27,837 nucleotides of DNA, from assembly GCA_041658405.1 (NCBI GenBank), contig JBBAAG010000038.1, positions 1-27,837 of the forward strand, in the 5' to 3' direction. Made by a program: the position numbers and the translations under genes. Of this stretch, positions 23,173 through 27,837 are shown piece after piece (positions within the stretch are counted from its first letter, which is position 1; each line of letters starts with the position of its first letter). The notes under the pieces were generated by a model. That model searched no databases, was not told where the DNA came from, and saw only the letters and a program-made list of their open reading frames with translations. The stretch is from Elusimicrobiota bacterium. Its GTDB lineage: Bacteria > Elusimicrobiota > UBA5214 > JBBAAG01.

Positions 23173-23919
23173 ATGATAAAAGTTGAAGGTGTATATAAAC
23201 AGTTTGGGAAAAAACAGGTTCTTGATAATGTTGAACTCGAGATTTATGACGGGGAAACGTTAACGATCATCGGGGGTAGCGGGTGCGGGAAAACTGTGCT
23301 GCTTAAACACTTAGTCGGGTTACTGAAACCGGATAAAGGTGAGATTTATGTTGATGATCAACAAATATCAAAACTTGAGGATGAACAGTTGTGGAAGATT
23401 CAGCAGAAGTTCGGGTACTTGTTCCAGGGCGCGGCATTATTTGATTCATTGACGGTTGCTGAGAATGTTGCGTTTGGGTTGAGAAACATGAAATTGCCGT
23501 ATACTGAAGTTATGCGCCGCGTAAAGGAAGGGTTGAGGCATGTAGGGCTTAAGGATATTGAGAATCAGAAACCGGCAGAACTTTCCGGTGGGATGCGTAA
23601 ACGCGTAGGGCTTGCCCGCGCAATTGCGTACGCGCCAAAGTATGTGTGTTACGACGAGCCTACCACCGGGCTGGATCCTATAACATCGGATACGATTAAT
23701 GAACTGATACTTAAACTCCAGGGAGAACTTAAGGTTACTTCGATTGTTGTGACACATGATCTTAAAAGCGCGTATAAGATATCTAACCGTATCGCGATGC
23801 TGCATCAGGGAAAGATTGTGGAGATCGGTACTCCTGAAGAAATTCAGCATACAAAAAACCCGTTTGTCCGGCAGTTTATTGAAGGTTCCTGCAACGGTCC
23901 TATCCAGGTGCTGTATTAA
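23173..23919 (+). CDS. mlaF: MlaF-type ABC transporter ATPase (phospholipid transport)
   Basis: This 248-residue ABC ATPase shows Walker A GGSGCGKT (34-41), Q-loop FGYLFQGAALFDSLTV, signature LSGGM, Walker B YVCYDEPTTGLDP and switch VTHDL. The QGAALFDSLTVAENV stretch is typical of MlaF rather than of other ABC ATPases. It begins 22 bases after mlaE. Together they would energise lipid movement between the inner membrane and the MlaD protein encoded next. The STAS partner MlaB and the periplasmic carrier MlaC are not in the window. Confidence 0.95.
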   Translation: MIKVEGVYKQFGKKQVLDNVELEIYDGETLTIIGGSGCGKTVLLKHLVGLLKPDKGEIYVDDQQISKLEDEQLWKIQQKFGYLFQGAALFDSLTVAENVAFGLRNMKLPYTEVMRRVKEGLRHVGLKDIENQKPAELSGGMRKRVGLARAIAYAPKYVCYDEPTTGLDPITSDTINELILKLQGELKVTSIVVTHDLKSAYKISNRIAMLHQGKIVEIGTPEEIQHTKNPFVRQFIEGSCNGPIQVLY

Positions 23920-23926
23920 TTCCTGT

Positions 23927-23957
23927 CTACACTATAAACAAACACGTGTGGTTTTTT
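23927..23957 (+). terminator. Possible weak terminator after mlaF
   Basis: CTACAC (23927-23932) can pair with GTGTGG (23946-23951) with one T-G pair around a 13-base loop, followed by six Ts (23952-23957). The stem is short and the loop large, so efficiency would be low. It lies directly before a candidate promoter. Confidence 0.3.
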
Positions 23958-23961
23958 GGGT

Positions 23962-23990
23962 TATACAAATAAAGTGTATTGTTATATAAT
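23962..23990 (+). promoter_or_regulatory. Candidate promoter for mlaD-radA-PIN/TRAM
   Basis: A perfect TATAAT (23985-23990) has TATACA (23962-23967, four of six matches to TTGACA) 17 bases upstream. The 7-base arms GGTTATA (23959-23965) and TATAACC (23990-23996) form an inverted repeat over both boxes. The 138-base gap between mlaF and mlaD contains no other feature apart from AAGGGG before mlaD. Confidence 0.5.
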
Positions 23991-24057
23991 ATAACCTAAG
24001 ATGATTAAAAATAGGTGTGAGCAAAAAAAATTTTAGTTAAGGGGAAAAAATAAGCCG

Positions 24058-25401
24058 ATGCCGAAAGAAGTTAAACTCGGGATATTTGTGCTGTGCGGGC
24101 TTGCGGTTTTGTTGGGTACAATTTTTGCTATCAAAGATATCCGGTTGGAGAAAGGGTATACTTTATACTTATTCCTCGAAGATACCGGCGGGTTGATGGA
24201 GAAAGCGTGGGTACGGAGTTCCGGGGTTAAGATAGGGAAGGTTGATAGAATAATTCTTGACGGGCAGCGGGCGAAGGTTAGGTTATGGATCTGGGGTGAT
24301 ACCAAAATCTATGCTGATGCGCAAGCGTCTATACTTGCTACGGGTTTGCTCGGGGTTAAGTATGTCAATATGGTATTGGGTGGGAAACAGTCTAAGGTGT
24401 TACTAAAAAACAATGAGGTTCTTCAGGGGATAAGCCCGGTTACGACTGAAAAAATGCTGGAATCCGCGATGGATAGCGTCAAGGGATTAGTAGATGCGCT
24501 TAACAGCGTGGTGGGGGATGGGAAGCTCGGGGAAAATCTTAACGAAATCGTGGATAATGTGCGTGTGCTTACTGACCGCCTGGAGAATACTATCAGAGAA
24601 GATGATATCAAACAAATCGTGGATGATATCAGTTCCGCGTCTAAGGATATGGCTAAACTTTCAAGTGAAGTGCTTGATATACTCGAGAAAAACAGGAAGC
24701 CTGCTGAAAGTTTAGTGGATAATGTTGCGCAGGCAAGTACAAAACTTGAATCCTTACTCGCAAAGGTTGAGGATAAGGATTCGGTGTTGGGCAAGCTTAT
24801 CAATGATAAGGATGTCGGTAGGCAGGTGCAGGAAACTATTACCGCTCTTGAGGATACTGCGAATAACGCGCAGGCGGTGCTTGGAAAACTCGGGAAGATT
24901 AATACATACTGGGATTACCGCCTTAGATACGACGCTACAACGTCGGTGTTCCGTAATGATTTCGGGTTAAAAATATCGCCGGATGAGGGTAAGTTTTATT
25001 TTCTTGGTGTGAACAATATTTCTGATGCAAATTTTGTTGATACGTTCCAAAAACAAAATTCGTTAACCGGCCTTATCGGCAGAGAGTTCATGGATCGGCT
25101 TGAACTTTACGCCGGGGTGATACGTTCCTACGGCGGGTTGGGGTTAGCATGGCAGCCGCTGAAGTTCGGGTGGTTGGGGATTGAGCTTAATGCTCAGCTT
25201 TTTGAGTTCTCCAGAAAAGTTCCTGCCGCGTTACCCGTTGGGATTGTGGGGACAGAGTTATCGCTGGCGAACTGGTTGCGTTGCGGGATACAAGCTGAAG
25301 ACGTTTTTGGTTCAGCGACATGGCATACGTATTTTAATGTTGTGATTGAAGATAAGGATATGGCGTACGTTATTGCGTTGTTGGGACTATCAAAACCGTG
25401 A
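24058..25401 (+). CDS. mlaD: MlaD/MCE-domain lipid-transport protein with long helical and C-terminal barrel-like regions
   Basis: This 447-residue protein is far longer than E. coli MlaD (about 183). One N-terminal membrane helix (6-26) anchors it, and the MCE domain follows (about 34-112: YTLYLFLEDTGGLMEKAWVRSSGVKIGKV...VKYVNMVLGG). Residues 130-282 are helical and coil-prone, with repeated amphipathic segments (MLESAMDSVKGLVDALNSV, IVDNVRVLTDRLENTI). Residues 285-447 are rich in alternating beta strands (YWDYRLRYDATTSVF, RLELYAGVIRSYGGLGLAW, WLGIELNAQLFEF). Together they could span the periplasm and touch the outer membrane. AAGGGG (24039-24044) is the ribosome binding site. The stop overlaps radA (GTGA). 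The distance from mlaEF and its own candidate promoter allow separate control. Confidence 0.93.
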   Translation: MPKEVKLGIFVLCGLAVLLGTIFAIKDIRLEKGYTLYLFLEDTGGLMEKAWVRSSGVKIGKVDRIILDGQRAKVRLWIWGDTKIYADAQASILATGLLGVKYVNMVLGGKQSKVLLKNNEVLQGISPVTTEKMLESAMDSVKGLVDALNSVVGDGKLGENLNEIVDNVRVLTDRLENTIREDDIKQIVDDISSASKDMAKLSSEVLDILEKNRKPAESLVDNVAQASTKLESLLAKVEDKDSVLGKLINDKDVGRQVQETITALEDTANNAQAVLGKLGKINTYWDYRLRYDATTSVFRNDFGLKISPDEGKFYFLGVNNISDANFVDTFQKQNSLTGLIGREFMDRLELYAGVIRSYGGLGLAWQPLKFGWLGIELNAQLFEFSRKVPAALPVGIVGTELSLANWLRCGIQAEDVFGSATWHTYFNVVIEDKDMAYVIALLGLSKP

Positions 25402-26795
25402 AAATTAAGGCTAAGTTTGTATGCCAGGAGTGCGGGTATGATACCGCGCAGTGGTTCGGTAAGTGTCCGGGTTGCGGGCAGTTTAATACGTTTGTTGAAG
25501 AACGCGTGGTGAAAGCTGCGAGAACCAGTGTAGTACAGGCGAGGTTGACAAATTTTTCTGCGGAAGTTGTTGCTATAGAACAAGTACAGCCGGCTAACCA
25601 AACACGGTATGTTACCGGGATTAATGAGTTTGATAGAATCCTTGGGGGCGGTGTGGTACCCGGGTCGCTGGTGCTTATCGGCGGGGATCCTGGGATCGGG
25701 AAATCAACGCTTATGTTGCAGGTAGCGGATGCTCTAAGGAAGTATGCTAATGTGTTATACGTTTCAGGTGAGGAATCACTGGATCAGCTGAAACTGCGCG
25801 CTGAACGGCTTGGGGTTGACCATCGGGATGTTAAGAACCAGTTGTTTCTTTTGACAGAAACTAATCTTGAAACTATCGTCGGGACAACTTCTAAAACACA
25901 ACCGGGGTTTATCATTATTGATTCTATACAGACAATGTTCCGGCCGGATATTATCTCTGCCCCGGGTAGTGTAGGACAGGTACGGGAGTGTACGGCTGAA
26001 CTGTTGAACCTTGCAAAAGCTAATAATATTACAGTATTTGTGCTGGGGCATGTAACAAAAGATGGTGCGATCGCGGGCCCACGGGTGTTGGAACATCTGG
26101 TGGATACCGTGTTATATTTTGAGGCGGAGAAGTTTCAGGTGTACCGTATGCTACGCGCGTACAAAAACCGTTTTGGTGCGACAAACGAGCTTGGGATGTT
26201 TGAGATGACCGCTGCGGGGTTAAAAGATGTATCAAACCCGAGTGAAATATTTTTGAATGAACGCACTAAGGATACTTCAGGGACTATGGTTATCGCTACG
26301 ATTGAAGGGACACGTCCGATTTTGTTGGAACTCCAGGCATTAGTTACCTCCACAAGTTTTGCGGTGCCACGCAGGATGGTGTCTGGGTTGGATTATAACC
26401 GTATGGTATTGCTTACCGCAGTACTGGAGAAGCGGTTGGGGTTGAACCTCGAACATGAGGATGTGTTTATCAACGTAGTTGGCGGGGTGAAAGTTAAGGA
26501 ACCGGCTGCGGATCTTGGTGCGGCTGTAGCGATAGCGTCGGCATTGTTAAACTTTGTATGCCCGAATGACGTGGTTGCAATTGGTGAAGTTGGGCTTGGG
26601 GGTGAAATCCGGTCAGTAACACAGGTGGAAGACCGTGTAAGAGAAGTTGAGAAGTTAGGGTTTAAGAAATGTATTATCCCTAAGTCTAGTGCGGAATATA
26701 TTAAAAAAAAGGTTAATATAGAAGTTATCGGTATGGGGTATTTATACGAAGTGATTGAGTATGTTAAAACTCATGCTGTGACTAATAAAAATTAG
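25398..26795 (+). CDS. radA: DNA repair protein RadA (Sms)
   Basis: This 465-residue protein has the usual RadA length. The GTG start overlaps the mlaD stop by four bases. The N-terminal zinc finger C9-x2-C12 ... C23-x2-C26 is complete. The RecA-like core has Walker A GGDPGIGKS (95-103) and the RadA-specific KNRFG motif (256-260). The Lon-protease-like C-terminal domain (about 345-456: NVVGGVKVKEPAADLGAAVA, GEVGLGGEIRSV) follows. RadA is a helicase that promotes branch migration in recombination and repair. Nothing is missing. Confidence 0.97.
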   Translation: MKIKAKFVCQECGYDTAQWFGKCPGCGQFNTFVEERVVKAARTSVVQARLTNFSAEVVAIEQVQPANQTRYVTGINEFDRILGGGVVPGSLVLIGGDPGIGKSTLMLQVADALRKYANVLYVSGEESLDQLKLRAERLGVDHRDVKNQLFLLTETNLETIVGTTSKTQPGFIIIDSIQTMFRPDIISAPGSVGQVRECTAELLNLAKANNITVFVLGHVTKDGAIAGPRVLEHLVDTVLYFEAEKFQVYRMLRAYKNRFGATNELGMFEMTAAGLKDVSNPSEIFLNERTKDTSGTMVIATIEGTRPILLELQALVTSTSFAVPRRMVSGLDYNRMVLLTAVLEKRLGLNLEHEDVFINVVGGVKVKEPAADLGAAVAIASALLNFVCPNDVVAIGEVGLGGEIRSVTQVEDRVREVEKLGFKKCIIPKSSAEYIKKKVNIEVIGMGYLYEVIEYVKTHAVTNKN

Positions 26796-26821
26796 GAAAG
26801 AAAGGAGGTGAAATTTAATTT

Positions 26822-27829
26822 ATGTTTTATTGGATAATGCGCGGATTAATTATTATTATTGGCCCTATAGTAGGGTATTTACAAATTTCCAGGGATATTA
26901 AAGGGTTATTCATAGGACTCGGGATCGCGTTAGGCGTTGTTATTATTGAGTTCATTATCGAACGTATCCCCCTGGATACGCTGGTTGCCGGTGTGCTGGG
27001 TGGTGTGCTAGGATTAATTTTTGCGAAGATGCTGGATTATCTGGTGTATCTTTACAACCCGGCGTGGTATGAAGTTTATAAGAAATATTCATTGTTTGTT
27101 AATATCGTTTTTACTTATTTAGGTTTAATTATTGCTATACGTAAAAAAGATGAGCTTGAATTATTGGAGAAAGATATTTTCCCGAAATCCGGGAAGAAGC
27201 AGGTGAATGAACTTGTGGTATTGGATACCAGTATAATTATTGACGGCAGGGTAGTGGATATTATTACCACAAAGTTTTTAACGTGTATATTCGTTGTACC
27301 AAAGTTTGTATTACGTGAATTACAAAACCTTGCGGATCATTCGGATACTAATATCCGTACCCGTGGACGCAGAGGGTTGGATATTCTCGCAAGAGTTCAG
27401 GAAACGCCTGATGTAGTTGTGAAAATATTGGATAAGGATTATCCCCAGGAAAAGGAAGTTGATGCGAAGTTGATAATGCTTGCGAAGGATTTGCAGGCGA
27501 AAGTGTTGACTACGGATTATAACCTTAACCGTGTTGCTACGCTTGAGGGTGTGACGGTATTAAACGTAAACGACTTAGCGAATGCGCTTAAGCCGGTGGC
27601 GTTACCTGGCGAAAAGATTAGTATTTTTATTCTTAAAGACGGGAAAGAACGTGATCAGGGTGTTGCGTATTTTGATGACGGGACTATGATTGTCGTAGAA
27701 GACGGGCATAGGATGATCGGGAAAAAAGCGGAGGTCGTTATTACGTCAATCCTGCAGACATCATCCGGGCGGATGGTCTTCGCTAAACTCGCTAATGGCG
27801 GTGGGTATGTTGTCAAAGGGAAAGTGTAA
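26822..27829 (+). CDS. Membrane PIN-TRAM domain protein (YacL-like)
   Basis: This 335-residue protein has an unusually perfect anti-Shine-Dalgarno match, AAGGAGGTG (26802-26810), 11 bases before its ATG. Four hydrophobic segments lie in residues 1-107 (5-20, 28-46, 53-78, 89-106). A PIN nuclease domain follows (131-253) with acidic positions D135 (VVLDTS), E166 (VLRELQ), D214 and D232 (TTDYNLN). The C-terminal TRAM RNA-binding domain covers about 258-333 (GKERDQGVAYFDDGTMIVVEDG). Bacillus YacL has the same architecture. It may be a membrane-bound RNase, but substrate and activity are unknown. Its stop overlaps a following start (TAATG). Confidence 0.92.
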   Translation: MFYWIMRGLIIIIGPIVGYLQISRDIKGLFIGLGIALGVVIIEFIIERIPLDTLVAGVLGGVLGLIFAKMLDYLVYLYNPAWYEVYKKYSLFVNIVFTYLGLIIAIRKKDELELLEKDIFPKSGKKQVNELVVLDTSIIIDGRVVDIITTKFLTCIFVVPKFVLRELQNLADHSDTNIRTRGRRGLDILARVQETPDVVVKILDKDYPQEKEVDAKLIMLAKDLQAKVLTTDYNLNRVATLEGVTVLNVNDLANALKPVALPGEKISIFILKDGKERDQGVAYFDDGTMIVVEDGHRMIGKKAEVVITSILQTSSGRMVFAKLANGGGYVVKGKV

Positions 27830-27837
27830 TGTTTGCG
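27829..27837 (+). CDS. Start of next gene at the window edge (possibly ispD)
   Basis: The last A of the PIN-TRAM stop begins an ATG (TAATG), giving only Met-Phe-Ala before the window ends. In Bacillus and other bacteria the radA-yacL segment is followed by ispD, so that gene is the first guess. Three codons cannot prove it. Confidence 0.35.

Overview
The window reads as chromosomal DNA from a diderm (Gram-negative-type) bacterium, probably of an uncultured lineage. It has outer-membrane barrel proteins with signal peptides, a PorV-type outer-membrane protein, a type IX-like C-terminal sorting domain and an Mla-type lipid transport system. FecR, CHASE2 and PorV proteins together recall the Elusimicrobia/Omnitrophota/Firestonebacteria range of candidate phyla, but that placement is inference and not a sequence match. 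All 22 complete or nearly complete genes lie on the + strand and are tightly packed. No gene-free stretch reaches 300 bases; the longest is about 150. I saw no tRNA, rRNA, CRISPR array, transposase or phage gene.

Region 1 (1-6726) encodes surface proteins. It holds the 3' part of a large secreted protein with carboxypeptidase-regulatory-like repeats and a FlgD/type IX-like C-terminal domain, a secreted FecR-domain protein, a small coiled-coil protein, a predicted outer-membrane barrel and a PorV/PorQ-family barrel. A clear intrinsic terminator closes it (6753-6791).

Region 2 (6807-17896) starts with a near-consensus sigma-70 promoter (TTGACT-17-TATAAT) and runs as nine closely spaced genes. 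The order is CHASE2 Ser/Thr kinase, PP2C phosphatase, FHA protein, CHASE2 adenylate cyclase, PilB extension ATPase, GAF plus degenerate HD-GYP protein, single-domain cAMP-binding protein, PilT retraction ATPase and a DUF3307 membrane protein. The order suggests that two periplasmic CHASE2 sensors feed two outputs, Ser/Thr phosphorylation (removed by PP2C and read by FHA) and cAMP (read by the cyclic-nucleotide-binding protein). Both would act on the twitching-pilus motors encoded in the same unit. This is the most interesting part of the window.

Region 3 (17911-23919) opens with a second good promoter (TTGACG-17-TAACAT) and a structured leader. It carries the classic rpsF-ssb-rpsR-rplI-dnaB block, continuing without an obvious break into alr, mlaE and mlaF. 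Region 4 (23962-27837) has its own candidate promoter before mlaD, which overlaps radA. A membrane PIN-TRAM protein of the YacL type follows, and the start codon of a next gene lies at the right edge, possibly ispD by comparison with the Bacillus order.
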